In this document: in pieces, positions 8,160 to 18,994 of the stretch
How the letters are laid out: each line of letters starts with the position of its first letter
Numbering within the stretch: the first letter of the stretch is position 1
Source: Rickettsia rhipicephali str. 3-7-female6-CWPP
Lineage (GTDB): Bacteria; Pseudomonadota; Alphaproteobacteria; Rickettsiales; Rickettsiaceae
Assembly: GCF_000284075.1 (NCBI RefSeq)
Contig: NC_017042.1
Location: 1,226,369-1,290,368, forward strand
Direction of reading: 5' to 3'
Length of the DNA stretch: 64,000 nt
The notes under the pieces: model-generated
Told to the model about the DNA's origin: nothing
Databases searched by the model: none
Seen by the model: only the letters and a program-made list of their open reading frames with translations
Translations under genes and position numbers: made by a program

Positions 8160-10175
8160 TCATGCTGCCTCCCCGTTTCTTGCTTCCTTAGCCTCAACGC
8201 ACTTAGCCATAGTGACCGAATTTTTACTAATCACGTCAGTCATATAATAATTAATAGGTTCTGCAGTTATAGGCTCTTTTGATAACTTATCTTTAGAGCT
8301 AAACTTACTAAATTTATTTTCTATAATTCTATCAATACTAGCAAATACCTTATATTCTTTAGCAAGCCTTACTCTTACTTCTTGCAAATTATCCATTCCG
8401 ATATCTATTTTTAGATAACCAGCAAGCTCTTTAATAATTTCTATATCTTCTTTAGCTACCCCTACAGGCGATACTGCTTTTTCTGCTATTTGCGGTCTAC
8501 CTTCTAAATTTACGTAAATTCCGCTCTGCTCGGTATAAGCAGCCGCAGGTAAAATTACGTCAGCACTGCTAGCACCTGCGTCCCCGTGATGTCCTTGATA
8601 TATTATAAAAGTCGATTTCAGCTTATCAAATGGGACGGCGTCCGCTCCAAGTAAATAAGCGAGTTCCAACTCTTCGAGCTTAATAGGAGTATTAAAACCA
8701 ATATCAAGACCGCCAACTATAGAAGCGTGATTATGCAATATATTAAAGCCTTTCCAATCATCACGCATAATATTATATTCAGTCACTATCTTATGAATAA
8801 GCGACAATATAGCATATCCGTCATCTCTTGCATATACACCGTCACCTACTATAATTATCAGATATTTTGCTGCTTTTAAGGCTTTCGTAAACTCATGAGT
8901 ACCAATGGCTAGCTCCTCAATAATCTTAATATCACTTCCTAAATCCTGAATTTTATAGGTTTGGTTATGCCCTCCACCTATTCTTGCTACTTTTAGTGAG
9001 TCGGCACGTACTCGCATACCTATTCTACTATTTAATACTGGAGCTATTTGCCTTGGATTTGCTCCGATTAGCAAACATAAATCAGCCTTTTCTATCTCTG
9101 CAATAGTAGTATTAAATAAATAATTGCCTCGCTGCGTGGTATCTAGTTTATAGTCAAACTGATTAACACTATAATTATTAGAACCAAGCTTTTGCAATAA
9201 TGTTTTTAACATAAACATTGCTTCGACAGAAGAGAGAGAACCAGCAATAGCAGCAATCTTTTCTGGTTTTACTGATTTTATTTTATTCGCTACTGTCTTT
9301 AAAGCTTCACTCCAGCTAGCTTCTACTAACTTACCGTTTTTTCTGATATAAGGACGATCCAAGCGCTGATATTTTAAACCGTCATAACTAAAACGATTCT
9401 TATCCGAAAGCCACTCTTCATTTATTTCTTCATTAACACGAGGTAATATCCTCATTACCTCATCGCCTCTACTATCAATACGAATATTAGAACCTTCGGC
9501 ATCATGCACTCCAATGCTAGCGGTATGTTTTAGCTCCCATTTACGAGCTTTAAAAGCATAAGGCTTAGAGTTCAAAGCACCGACGGGACAAATATCGATC
9601 ATATTACCGGAAATTTCGGAATCTAAAGTTTGCTCTAAATATGAAGTTACTTCCATGTGTTCTCCACGGTGAATAGCTCCCATTTCCTCTATTCCCGCTA
9701 TATCGCTAACAAATCTAATACATCTTGTGCATTGTATGCATCTAGTCATCGCTGTTTTAATCAGCGGTCCCATATATTTATCTTTAATAGATCTCTTATT
9801 TTCGTGGAATCTATTAGTACCTTTGCCGTATCTGAAAGCTTGATCCTGTAAATCACACTCTCCGCCCTGATCACAAATAGGACAATCTAAAGGATGGTTA
9901 ATCAGTAAAAACTCCATCACCCCTTCACGTGCTTTTTTTACCATAGGCGTATCGGTATGAATAACCATACCGTTACTTACCGGCATAGCACAAGAAGCTA
10001 TAGGCTTTGGTGATTTTTCCATTTCAACCAAGCACATACGGCAATTACCAGCGATTTTTAGACGCTCATGATAACAAAAATGAGGGATTTCTTTTCCTGC
10101 TTGTGTACAGGCTTGATAAACGGTGCTACCTTCTGATACTTCTATTTCAGAGCCGTCTACGTTCAGCTTTATCAT
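8160..10175 (-). CDS. nuoG: NADH-quinone oxidoreductase subunit G
   Basis: A 671-residue subunit. An N-terminal [2Fe-2S] domain (FCYHERLKIAGNCRMCLVEM, then IASCAMPV) is followed by the NuoG [4Fe-4S] motif CPICDQGGECDLQDQ, a ferredoxin-like pair (CIQCTRCIRF ... CPVGAL), and a molybdopterin-oxidoreductase-like domain from about residue 220. It relays electrons from NADH through complex I. I prefer the ATG at 10175: it lies just past the stop of the upstream gene, whereas a TTG at 10190 would overlap that gene by 13 nt. The C-terminal domain is shorter than in E. coli, as is usual in alphaproteobacteria. Confidence 0.95.
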   Translation of the reverse strand: MIKLNVDGSEIEVSEGSTVYQACTQAGKEIPHFCYHERLKIAGNCRMCLVEMEKSPKPIASCAMPVSNGMVIHTDTPMVKKAREGVMEFLLINHPLDCPICDQGGECDLQDQAFRYGKGTNRFHENKRSIKDKYMGPLIKTAMTRCIQCTRCIRFVSDIAGIEEMGAIHRGEHMEVTSYLEQTLDSEISGNMIDICPVGALNSKPYAFKARKWELKHTASIGVHDAEGSNIRIDSRGDEVMRILPRVNEEINEEWLSDKNRFSYDGLKYQRLDRPYIRKNGKLVEASWSEALKTVANKIKSVKPEKIAAIAGSLSSVEAMFMLKTLLQKLGSNNYSVNQFDYKLDTTQRGNYLFNTTIAEIEKADLCLLIGANPRQIAPVLNSRIGMRVRADSLKVARIGGGHNQTYKIQDLGSDIKIIEELAIGTHEFTKALKAAKYLIIIVGDGVYARDDGYAILSLIHKIVTEYNIMRDDWKGFNILHNHASIVGGLDIGFNTPIKLEELELAYLLGADAVPFDKLKSTFIIYQGHHGDAGASSADVILPAAAYTEQSGIYVNLEGRPQIAEKAVSPVGVAKEDIEIIKELAGYLKIDIGMDNLQEVRVRLAKEYKVFASIDRIIENKFSKFSSKDKLSKEPITAEPINYYMTDVISKNSVTMAKCVEAKEARNGEAA

Positions 10176-10177
10176 TT

Positions 10178-10534
10178 TTATTTTATCCAATAAGTCATAG
10201 GGTTTGGGTATGCTTTGTCTTCTATCATATATTTAAAACCGATGGCAACACGAAGTATATACCAAACAGCGAGTATAAAGTATAGTACTACTCCAATCAT
10301 GATAAACGTAAATATAAAACATACAATCCACCCAAGAACCCCAAGGCAAAAAGTACGAAATAAAAACACGTAATGACTAATTGCAAAGTTATCGCCTTTA
10401 TCTTTGTTAAGATATGCAAAAAATACCCCGATTAACGGCAATATCGGAGCTACTATCCCGCATAAATATAATATATATACCACAATTAAATTTTTCTTAC
10501 CGCTCTTGGTATATTCTTTAAGATGCTTGTCCAT
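10178..10534 (-). CDS. Small membrane protein, DUF4870/Tic20-like
   Basis: A 118-residue protein with three to four hydrophobic segments after a short polar N-terminus (MDKHLKEYTKSGKKN). The pattern (YILYLCGIVAPILPLIGVFF, then AYLNKDKGDNFAISHYVF, then a long hydrophobic pair) resembles the DUF4870 group of small membrane proteins of unknown function. It ends 2 nt before the nuoG ATG, so translation may be coupled and it probably leads the nuoGHI transcript. Nothing in the sequence ties it to complex I assembly, but the position is suggestive. Confidence 0.7.
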   Translation of the reverse strand: MDKHLKEYTKSGKKNLIVVYILYLCGIVAPILPLIGVFFAYLNKDKGDNFAISHYVFLFRTFCLGVLGWIVCFIFTFIMIGVVLYFILAVWYILRVAIGFKYMIEDKAYPNPMTYWIK

Positions 10535-10565
10535 ATTTTTACCTCTTTATGTCGTTCCCGTGTGG

Positions 10566-10690
10566 CGTTGTTGCATGGCTATCTGAGTTGTCATTGCGAG
10601 CAGCCGTAGGCTGCGTGGCAATCTCATGAAATAATAACAAACTCCCAAGATTGCGTACGTACAATTGCTACGCAATTTCCTCACAATGAC
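10566..10690. repeat. Family C dispersed repeat with a GGCGTTGTTGCATGG leader
   Basis: GGCGTTGTTGCATGGCTATC at 10565-10584 is followed by a full TCATTGCGAG...CACAATGACG element (10591-10691). The leader motif recurs next to other repeats (about 43.03 and 55.09 kb). It fills the gap between acnA and the small membrane protein gene. Confidence 0.8.
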
Positions 10691-10702
10691 GATACCAGCA
10701 AA

Positions 10703-13339
10703 CTACCCCTTCAAACTCTCTACCACAAAATGCATAATACTACCGTGCTTTATATAATTTATCTCATTATCCGTAAATATTTGCAATATTAAATCGATTG
10801 TTCTTATTTCACCGGTTTGTTTTTTTATCACGCATTTAACAGGATTATAAGAGCTTATATTCTCGCTTAAGCCTGTAATGTCAATAGTTTCTGAACCATC
10901 TAACTTTAAATCTAATCTTGTATTATTACCGGTAAAAGTTAGCGGTAAAATACCCATACCTACTAAATTTGAGCGATGTATTCGCTCAAAGCTCTCGGCA
11001 ATCACTGCCTTTACACCAAGCAACCCAGGTCCTTTTGCTGCCCAGTCTCTAGATGAGCCACTGCCATATTCTTTACCTGCAAAAATCACTACCGGTACAT
11101 CATGAGCTTTGTAGTCCATAGCTGCATCGTAGATAGTTTGCTGCGTGCCGCTTAACTGGTTTATGGTAAACCCGCCTTCTACACCTTTACACATCTCATT
11201 TTTTATACGAATATTAGCAAATGTGCCACGCATCATTACTTCATGATTTCCTCTACGTGATCCGTAAGAGTTGAAATCTAGAGGCTCTATATGATGGTCC
11301 GTTAAATATTTAGCAGCAGGACTGGTTTTACTAATACTACCTGCCGGCGAAATATGATCGGTAGTAATAGAATCACCGAGAATTGCTAGAATTTTTGCAG
11401 ATTTTATATCTTGTATATTATTCTTACTTCCTATATCCTCAAAATAAGGCGGATTATTAATATAGGTACTATTCTTATTCCAGTTATAAGTAGAACTATT
11501 TGTAACCTGTAAATCTTTCCACTCTTTCGTTCCGCTAAATATATCAGAATATTTTTCTATAAACATAGAGGAATTAATGGAATTTGCAATAACTTCATCT
11601 ATCTCTTCTTTGCTTGGCCAAATATCTTTTAAATAAATATTTTCTCCTATGGGCATATTTGTTAGATCTATATTAAGAGTGCCGCTAAGTGCATATGCTA
11701 CGACTAAAATAGGCGAGCCGAGATAGCTTGCTTTAGTAAGCGGATTAATTCGCCCTTCAAAATTCCTATTACCAGATAAAACAGAAGCAACAACTAGCCC
11801 GTTTTTGTTAATAGTTTCCTCTATTTCCGGATTTAGAGGTCCGGAATTACCGATGCAAGTAGTGCAGCCGTAACCTACTAGATTAAACCCTAATTCATCT
11901 AAATATTTATCAAGACCGCTAAGCTTCAAATATTCCGTTACGACTTTTGAACCAGGAGCAAGAGAAGTTTTAACCCAAGGTTTTACCTTTAACCCGTGTT
12001 CTAGTGCTTTTTTAGCAAGAAGTGCTGCACCAATCATAACCGAAGGATTAGAAGTATTAGTACAGCTAGTAATTGCTGCAATTACCACATCGCCGTTACC
12101 GATTTCGTAATTCTGATTTGCTACGGCATATTTTTTATCAATGTCTTTATTTTCTAAAGCAAAATTCGGTAATTCATATTTAAAATTACTTGCTACATCG
12201 TTTAAGTTTACTCGATCTTGCGGACGTTTTGGACCGGCAAGTGAACTATGTACCGTAGATAAATCTAGCTCTAAAACCTCGGTATATTCTGCTGCATGTT
12301 CAAAATCATACCAAAGATTCTGCTCGGTTGCGTATTTCTCTACTAATCTGATTTGCGTTTTTTCTCTACCTGTTAGCTCTAGATATTTTATAGTTTCTTG
12401 ATCAATCGGGAAAAAGCCGCAAGTAGCACCGTATTCAGGCGACATATTAGAAATAGTAGCACGATCGGCAATCGTTAGGTTTTTAAGCCCCTCACCGAAA
12501 AACTCGACAAATTTACCTACTACTTTCTTTTTCCGCAACATCTTGGTAACGGTTAAAACTAAATCGGTTGCGGTAGCTATACCTGTTAATTTTCCTGTTA
12601 GTTTTACCCCAATTACCTCCGGCAGGATCATAGTAAGAGGTTGACCTAGCATGGTAGCTTCTGCCTCTATTCCGCCGACTCCCCAACCAAGCACCGATAA
12701 ACCGTTTACCATAGTTGTATGGCTATCCGTTCCAACTAAACTATCAGGATAAAGGGTGCCGTCTTTATGCCACACGACTTTTGCTAAATATTCTAAATTT
12801 ACCTGATGACAAATACCCGTACCCGGTGGCACTACTTTAAAATTATTAAATGCTTGCTGCCCCCATTTAAGAAATGCATAACGCTCCATATTACGTTTCA
12901 TTTCTATTTGAACATTTTTATCGAATGAATCCTTAGCTGCATAAGAATCAACGCTTACGGAATGGTCTATTACCAAATCAACAGGAATAAGCGGGTTAAT
13001 TTTTAACGGATCGCCTCCTATTTTCTTCATTGCATCACGCATAGCCGCCAAATCTACAATAGCAGGCACACCGGTAAAGTCCTGCATCAAAACTCTTGCC
13101 GGCATAAAATCTATTTCCGCATCAGATTTTTTAGTTTTTAGCCATTCTTTAAATACAAGTAAGCTTTGCTTTGAACCATTAGAACGTAATACATTCTCAA
13201 ATAATACTCTTAAACTATATGGAAGCTTTTTTAAGGGAAGATCGATATCACTTGCTGCTTTACTTATATCGTAAATTTTGTATGAAGTATTATCGACTGA
13301 TAACTCTTGTATATATTCTGAATTATGTACTTTTGACAT
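10703..13339 (-). CDS. acnA: Aconitate hydratase A
   Basis: An 878-residue aconitase of the AcnA/IRP1 type, which interconverts citrate and isocitrate in the TCA cycle. Visible marks: VLMQDFTGVPAIVDLAAMRD, VGTDSHTTMVNGLSVLGWGV, the first cluster cysteine in AAITSCTNTSNP, the second and third in GYGCTTCIGNSGPL, and the swivel-domain substrate loop AGKEYGSGSSRDWAAKGP. These cover all [4Fe-4S] ligands, so the enzyme should be active. The length is normal. It lies downstream of the atp genes on the same strand, separated from atpC by a family C repeat, and probably has its own promoter. Confidence 0.97.
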   Translation of the reverse strand: MSKVHNSEYIQELSVDNTSYKIYDISKAASDIDLPLKKLPYSLRVLFENVLRSNGSKQSLLVFKEWLKTKKSDAEIDFMPARVLMQDFTGVPAIVDLAAMRDAMKKIGGDPLKINPLIPVDLVIDHSVSVDSYAAKDSFDKNVQIEMKRNMERYAFLKWGQQAFNNFKVVPPGTGICHQVNLEYLAKVVWHKDGTLYPDSLVGTDSHTTMVNGLSVLGWGVGGIEAEATMLGQPLTMILPEVIGVKLTGKLTGIATATDLVLTVTKMLRKKKVVGKFVEFFGEGLKNLTIADRATISNMSPEYGATCGFFPIDQETIKYLELTGREKTQIRLVEKYATEQNLWYDFEHAAEYTEVLELDLSTVHSSLAGPKRPQDRVNLNDVASNFKYELPNFALENKDIDKKYAVANQNYEIGNGDVVIAAITSCTNTSNPSVMIGAALLAKKALEHGLKVKPWVKTSLAPGSKVVTEYLKLSGLDKYLDELGFNLVGYGCTTCIGNSGPLNPEIEETINKNGLVVASVLSGNRNFEGRINPLTKASYLGSPILVVAYALSGTLNIDLTNMPIGENIYLKDIWPSKEEIDEVIANSINSSMFIEKYSDIFSGTKEWKDLQVTNSSTYNWNKNSTYINNPPYFEDIGSKNNIQDIKSAKILAILGDSITTDHISPAGSISKTSPAAKYLTDHHIEPLDFNSYGSRRGNHEVMMRGTFANIRIKNEMCKGVEGGFTINQLSGTQQTIYDAAMDYKAHDVPVVIFAGKEYGSGSSRDWAAKGPGLLGVKAVIAESFERIHRSNLVGMGILPLTFTGNNTRLDLKLDGSETIDITGLSENISSYNPVKCVIKKQTGEIRTIDLILQIFTDNEINYIKHGSIMHFVVESLKG

Positions 13340-13372
13340 TTGTTTCTCACTTGATTATGTGGAATGAACATC

Positions 13373-13455
13373 GTCATTGCGAGCAGCCTTAGACTGCGTG
13401 GCAATCTCAGGAAGGTTGACAAGATTGCCGCGTCGCTTCGCTCCTCACAATGACG
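13373..13455. repeat. Family C dispersed repeat in the atpC-acnA gap
   Basis: Starts CGTCATTGCGAGCAGCC and ends CTCCTCACAATGACGG; the termini are complementary over about 8 bp. It is a shorter variant lacking the CAATTACTTCGTAATTTCC stretch. Confidence 0.8.
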
Positions 13456-13517
13456 GAAAAAAGCCTTGCAATGACATTAAAATAACCTTATCCCAAAACG
13501 TAGATTTTTCAAACAAA

Positions 13518-13856
13518 TTAATGTTGATCTGATAAAGGTTTTTGAAGATCGAGAAGCTTAGTTGCTATTTCCGCTTCACTTAAATCCGTAACGTTAATAG
13601 CCGTTTCCGTAGCTATATTAATATAATTTGCCGTTACTTTGGTTACACCACCGGAAATAAGATAAGTGTTTTCGGATTTATGCATATCATCTATATAAAC
13701 CTGCACTAAACCGGCTTTTAAACTAACAATCATCAGAACGTGACTCGGCAGCACTCCAAACATACCCTCCTCACCCGGCATTGTTACCATTTTAGCTTGC
13801 TTTTCAAATGCAATACTTAAAGGAGTAATTATTTTGACTAGAATTGTTGCGTTCAT
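13518..13856 (-). CDS. atpC: ATP synthase F1 subunit epsilon
   Basis: A 112-residue epsilon subunit. The N-terminal beta-sandwich is complete ([19 protein letters not shown] is the conserved loop). After the sandwich only one short helix remains ([15 protein letters not shown]), whereas E. coli epsilon (139 residues) ends in a helical hairpin that inhibits ATP hydrolysis. The sequence therefore shows a reduced regulatory tail, as in some alphaproteobacteria. It starts 25 nt after the atpD stop in the atpH-A-G-D-C order. Confidence 0.95.
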   Translation of the reverse strand: MNATILVKIITPLSIAFEKQAKMVTMPGEEGMFGVLPSHVLMIVSLKAGLVQVYIDDMHKSENTYLISGGVTKVTANYINIATETAINVTDLSEAEIATKLLDLQKPLSDQH

Positions 13857-13881
13857 AGAATAATATAGTAAAATTACTACG

Positions 13882-15478
<1,597 letters not shown>

Positions 15479-16450
15479 CTAAACCGCTTCTGAACCGGCT
15501 ATAATCTCTATTAATTCCGTAGTAATAATAGCCTGTCTTGATCTATTTAGCTTTAAAACTAACTTGCTTATTAAATCATTAGCATTATTCGTTGCATTTT
15601 CCATAGCGGTCATTCTAGCTCCCTCCTCACTTGCTCTACTTTGTAGTAAAGCATAATTTATTTGGGAATTCACATATAAATTAATTAGATTAGAAATGAG
15701 ATTCTCTCCCTCATATTCATAATTATAGTCAATTGATTTGGACTCGCCTACTATGTCACTCGTCGCTCTCCTATTATTTATAGGCTTCGCCCCTCGTTCC
15801 TTGTATCCGAATCCGACTAAATTAACTATAGGATTATCTATCATAGAATCATCCTGAGATTTTGCTACCGGTAAAATCTGTTGTCTAGTCATAATTTGAG
15901 TCATTGCGTTCTTAAATTTATTAAAATATATAACACAATTACTAACTTCTAGATTTTCTACTGCCGACATAATTTTTTGTTTTACTTGTAGCATCAGATT
16001 TTCATCATGAATTTTGGGTAACTCAAAATAACTATCAATATAATTTACATATTGCCTTTTTAGTGCTTCGTAACCTTTTTTTCCAATAATGATAAGTTTT
16101 ATTTGTTCGCTTTTATTTTCTAACTCTTTAATATCATTCTTAACTTGCTTAATTATATTGTAATTAAACGTTCCGCATAAACCACGCTGTGATGTCATAA
16201 CTATCAATAAATTTGCTTTATTCGGCACGGTATTAAAAAATTTCTGCTCTTCTATAGATAACTCATACATATCAATTGATAATATAGCAGACATCATTTT
16301 ACTAATAGCCTCAATATAAAAATTTGAATTGGCTATTTGACTCTTTATTTTTGCCATTTTAGAAGCTGATACTAGTTGCATTGCTTTAGTAATCTTTTGT
16401 GTAGATTTAACGCTTTTAATTCTAGTGCTTAACTGCTTTAAATTTGACAT
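15479..16450 (-). CDS. atpG: ATP synthase F1 subunit gamma
   Basis: A 323-residue gamma subunit, the central rotor shaft. The N-terminal coiled-coil helix (LSTRIKSVKSTQKITKAMQL) and the C-terminal helix (EEGARMTAMENATNNANDLI ... ELIEIIAGSEAV) are well conserved, as is TSQRGLCGTFN. The protein is about 36 residues longer than E. coli gamma (287). The excess is mostly one low-conservation insert around VGFGYKERGAKPINN ... SDIVGESKS, encoded near 15735-15830. It has the look of a Rickettsia palindromic-element insertion that left the frame intact. The essential rotor helices are untouched, so the protein should work. Confidence 0.96.
   Translation of the reverse strand: MSNLKQLSTRIKSVKSTQKITKAMQLVSASKMAKIKSQIANSNFYIEAISKMMSAILSIDMYELSIEEQKFFNTVPNKANLLIVMTSQRGLCGTFNYNIIKQVKNDIKELENKSEQIKLIIIGKKGYEALKRQYVNYIDSYFELPKIHDENLMLQVKQKIMSAVENLEVSNCVIYFNKFKNAMTQIMTRQQILPVAKSQDDSMIDNPIVNLVGFGYKERGAKPINNRRATSDIVGESKSIDYNYEYEGENLISNLINLYVNSQINYALLQSRASEEGARMTAMENATNNANDLISKLVLKLNRSRQAIITTELIEIIAGSEAV
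15735..15830 (-). repeat. Possible in-frame palindromic-element insertion inside atpG
   Basis: Roughly 30 codons in atpG have no counterpart in E. coli gamma. They encode a charged, probably surface-exposed loop (YKERGAKPIN, then RRATSDIVGESKS) in the peripheral alpha/beta domain. I see no long inverted arms, so the repeat origin is an inference from length, position and Rickettsia habit. Confidence 0.4.
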
Positions 16451-16469
16451 ATTTATTTAGTATTTTTAT

Positions 16470-16552
16470 GTCATTGCGAGGAACGAAGCTTTGTTGCAAT
16501 CTCGTCAAATATCCTGAGATTGCCATGCTCCTTTCAGTCGCGCGCAATGACG
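16470..16552. repeat. Family C dispersed repeat in the atpA-atpG gap
   Basis: GTCATTGCGAGGAACGAAGC at the left and CGCGCAATGACG at the right; a short variant with ATCCTGAGATTGCC in the middle. Confidence 0.8.
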
Positions 16553-16582
16553 ATTTAGTATCCACACAAAAACAACATCATC

Positions 16583-18115
16583 TTATTTAACAAATTTCTT
16601 AACGAAGTTTTCTAAAAATGCTTTCAGTTTCTGCTCGGTTTCTTCGGTTATACGTTGCTCGTTTTTTATTGATTCCAAAATATCTTTTTTATTTAACCTT
16701 ATCTCTGTAAGCATTTTATCTTCAAATTCTTTTACTTTCTGAATCGGGACATCATTTAAATATTTCTTAGTTCCGACATAAATACTTACTATTTGTTCTT
16801 CTACCGGAAAAGGATGATATTGAGCTTGTTTTAATATCTCAACTAATCTTTTACCATGATCGATTTGTGCTTTAGTGGCAGGGTCTAAATCTGATCCAAA
16901 TTGCGAGAAAGACTCAAGCTCTCTAAATTGAGCAAGCTCTAGCTTTACCGAACCTGCTACCTGCTTCATAGCCTTTATTTGTGCTGCAGAACCAACACGA
17001 CTTACCGAAATACCGACATTAACGGCAGGTCTTACGCCTTTATAAAATAGCTCACTTTCTAAGAAAATTTGACCGTCAGTAATCGAAATAACATTTGTTG
17101 GGATATATGCGGATACGTCACCTGCCTGCGTTTCGATTATAGGAAGAGCAGTAAGTGAACCGCTGCCTTTTGCCTCTGACATTTTAGCAGCACGCTCAAG
17201 CAACCTTGAATGCAGGTAGAACACGTCGCCGGGATAGGCTTCTCGCCCGGGAGGTCTTCTAAGTAATAATGAGATTTGTCTATATGCAACGGCATGCTTA
17301 CTTAAATCATCATAAATAATAAGTGCGTGCATACCGTTATCACGAAAATATTCGCCCATACTACAGGCAGAATAAGGGGCAATGAATTGAAGAGCTGCAG
17401 CTTCCGAAGCAGTAGCCGAAACAATGAGTGTATAGTCCATGGCTCCGGCATCTTCTAGTTTTTTTACTATTTGTGCAACACTTGATCTTTTCTGCCCAAT
17501 AGCTACATAAATACAATAAATTTTATCACTTTCATTAGTAAGTGAATGAGCTTGTTTTTGATTAATAATAGTATCAACGGCTATAGCTGTTTTTCCGGTT
17601 TGCCTGTCACCGATTATTAACTCTCTTTGTCCTCTACCTATTGGGATTAACGAATCTATAGCCTTTATTCCGGTTTGTACGGGTTCGCTCACACTCGTTC
17701 TTTCTATTATCCCCGGAGCCTTCATCTCGATATGTCTGTACTCTTTACTTGCAATATCGCCTTTGCCGTCAATAGGATTACCTAGAGCATCAACAACACG
17801 ACCAAGCAAAGCTTTTCCTACCGGTACTTCTAAAACTTCTTTAGTTCTTTTGACATTATCACCTTGCTGTACTTGGTTATCATCCCCCATAATTACAGCA
17901 CCAACACTATCGTTTTCCAAGTTTAAAACAAGGCCCTTAACACCGGATTTAAATTCTACTACTTCACCAGATTTTACATTAGCAAGACCGTAAATTTGGG
18001 CTATACCGTCACCGACAGTTATTACCTGCCCTACTTCCTCAAGCTCACTTAAGCAATCAATATTAGCTATTTCCTTTTGTAATATTTCAGCTACTTCAAT
18101 AGGCTTTAGTTTCAT
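16583..18115 (-). CDS. atpA: ATP synthase F1 subunit alpha
   Basis: A 510-residue non-catalytic alpha subunit. It has the Walker A motif [15 protein letters not shown], the Walker B-like [20 protein letters not shown], the arginine-finger region [20 protein letters not shown], and [21 protein letters not shown] set the start at the ATG at 18115 (MKLKPIEV). The frame is open to 18184, but the added residues come from the family C repeat upstream and do not match the family N-terminus. It lies between atpH and atpG. Confidence 0.97.
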   Translation of the reverse strand: MKLKPIEVAEILQKEIANIDCLSELEEVGQVITVGDGIAQIYGLANVKSGEVVEFKSGVKGLVLNLENDSVGAVIMGDDNQVQQGDNVKRTKEVLEVPVGKALLGRVVDALGNPIDGKGDIASKEYRHIEMKAPGIIERTSVSEPVQTGIKAIDSLIPIGRGQRELIIGDRQTGKTAIAVDTIINQKQAHSLTNESDKIYCIYVAIGQKRSSVAQIVKKLEDAGAMDYTLIVSATASEAAALQFIAPYSACSMGEYFRDNGMHALIIYDDLSKHAVAYRQISLLLRRPPGREAYPGDVFYLHSRLLERAAKMSEAKGSGSLTALPIIETQAGDVSAYIPTNVISITDGQIFLESELFYKGVRPAVNVGISVSRVGSAAQIKAMKQVAGSVKLELAQFRELESFSQFGSDLDPATKAQIDHGKRLVEILKQAQYHPFPVEEQIVSIYVGTKKYLNDVPIQKVKEFEDKMLTEIRLNKKDILESIKNEQRITEETEQKLKAFLENFVKKFVK

Positions 18116-18140
18116 GTGGTTTATGTCTCCTAATTTTCTT

Positions 18141-18267
18141 GTCATTGCGAACGAGCATTGCCCGTGTGGATCCCGAGTCGTCATTGCGAGGAGCGAAGCG
18201 ACGTGGCAATCTCATAAAATATCCTGAGATTACTGCGTCAATTACTTCGTAATTTCCTCACAATGAC
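18141..18267. repeat. Family C dispersed repeat (compound) in the atpH-atpA gap
   Basis: A partial copy (GTCATTGCGAACGAGCATTG) is followed by a full copy (GTCATTGCGAGGAGCGAAGC ... CTCACAATGAC). The nested arrangement suggests two insertions or one rearranged element. Confidence 0.8.
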
Positions 18268-18278
18268 TATATAAATAT

Positions 18279-18833
18279 CTATGCAGCAATATTAACTGTC
18301 TTTAAAGCTTTCATTATTTTCTCTAAACTACCTTTTATTGAGTAATCTTGCAACATACTATCATATTTAATTACAATACCGCCAATAATAGTACTATCTA
18401 TATCAAATAATATTTCTGTTTTTTGATTTAATTCTTTTTCTATAAGAGATTTAATCCACTCCTGCTCTTTAGGTTGTAACTTATTTGCAGAAATAACCTG
18501 AACTATCTTTATATTTTTACTTTCATATAGTAAAGTATTATAAGCATCTACTATATTAGATAAACTAGCAGTACGAGAATTTTTTACCAATAACAATAAA
18601 AAATTTTGTACTATTGTGCTAATTTTAATATTTTTTGCTAACAAATTGACTGCGTTAATTTTGTCGTTCTTATTTACTATAGGAGAAAATAGGAACTCTC
18701 TAATATCAAAATTATCGGTAATTATACGGTTTATAGAAGTAATTTCTTCAAAGATCTTATCTTGTATATTATCAACCATAGCGTTATTAAATAACGCTAC
18801 TGCATAATTCTCAATTAAATTACCTTTGTTCAT
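18279..18833 (-). CDS. atpH: ATP synthase F1 subunit delta
   Basis: A 184-residue delta/OSCP subunit that ties F1 to the peripheral stalk. It shows the family N-terminal helical domain ([13 protein letters not shown]), the middle [20 protein letters not shown], and the C-terminal [19 protein letters not shown] followed by [11 protein letters not shown] (delta signature). The length is typical. It is the first gene of the F1 cluster here; the F0 genes are elsewhere, a usual arrangement in alphaproteobacteria. Confidence 0.94.
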   Translation of the reverse strand: MNKGNLIENYAVALFNNAMVDNIQDKIFEEITSINRIITDNFDIREFLFSPIVNKNDKINAVNLLAKNIKISTIVQNFLLLLVKNSRTASLSNIVDAYNTLLYESKNIKIVQVISANKLQPKEQEWIKSLIEKELNQKTEILFDIDSTIIGGIVIKYDSMLQDYSIKGSLEKIMKALKTVNIAA

Positions 18834-18867
18834 TTTCTTAATTTATATCTCCGAAGTAAAATGAAAC

Positions 18868-18994
18868 GTATATACGGAGATCAACTTCAACAAGAGCAAG
18901 GAGTCTATAAGGCAAGGAGCGGAGCGTATACTTAATATGTGAGCACCACAGCTCTTATAAGACGACGTAGCCAATTTTTGAAGTTGATCGAATA
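18868..18994. repeat. Intergenic palindromic element, family B copy 1
   Basis: Outer arms GATCAACTTCAA and TTTTTGAAGTTGATC pair. The core at 18923-18943 (AGCGTATACTTAATATGTGAG) resembles the family A and RPE-1 cores. It ends against the lpd stop codon, filling the lpd-atpH gap. Confidence 0.8.

Noticed and set aside
7995..8282. 95-codon plus-strand frame over the nuoH-nuoG junction
   Set aside because: Overlaps both nuo genes antisense and the repeat between them; no independent support.
8160..10190. TTG start at 10190 for nuoG
   Set aside because: It overlaps the upstream gene by 13 nt, and an ATG at 10175 sits directly after that gene's stop.
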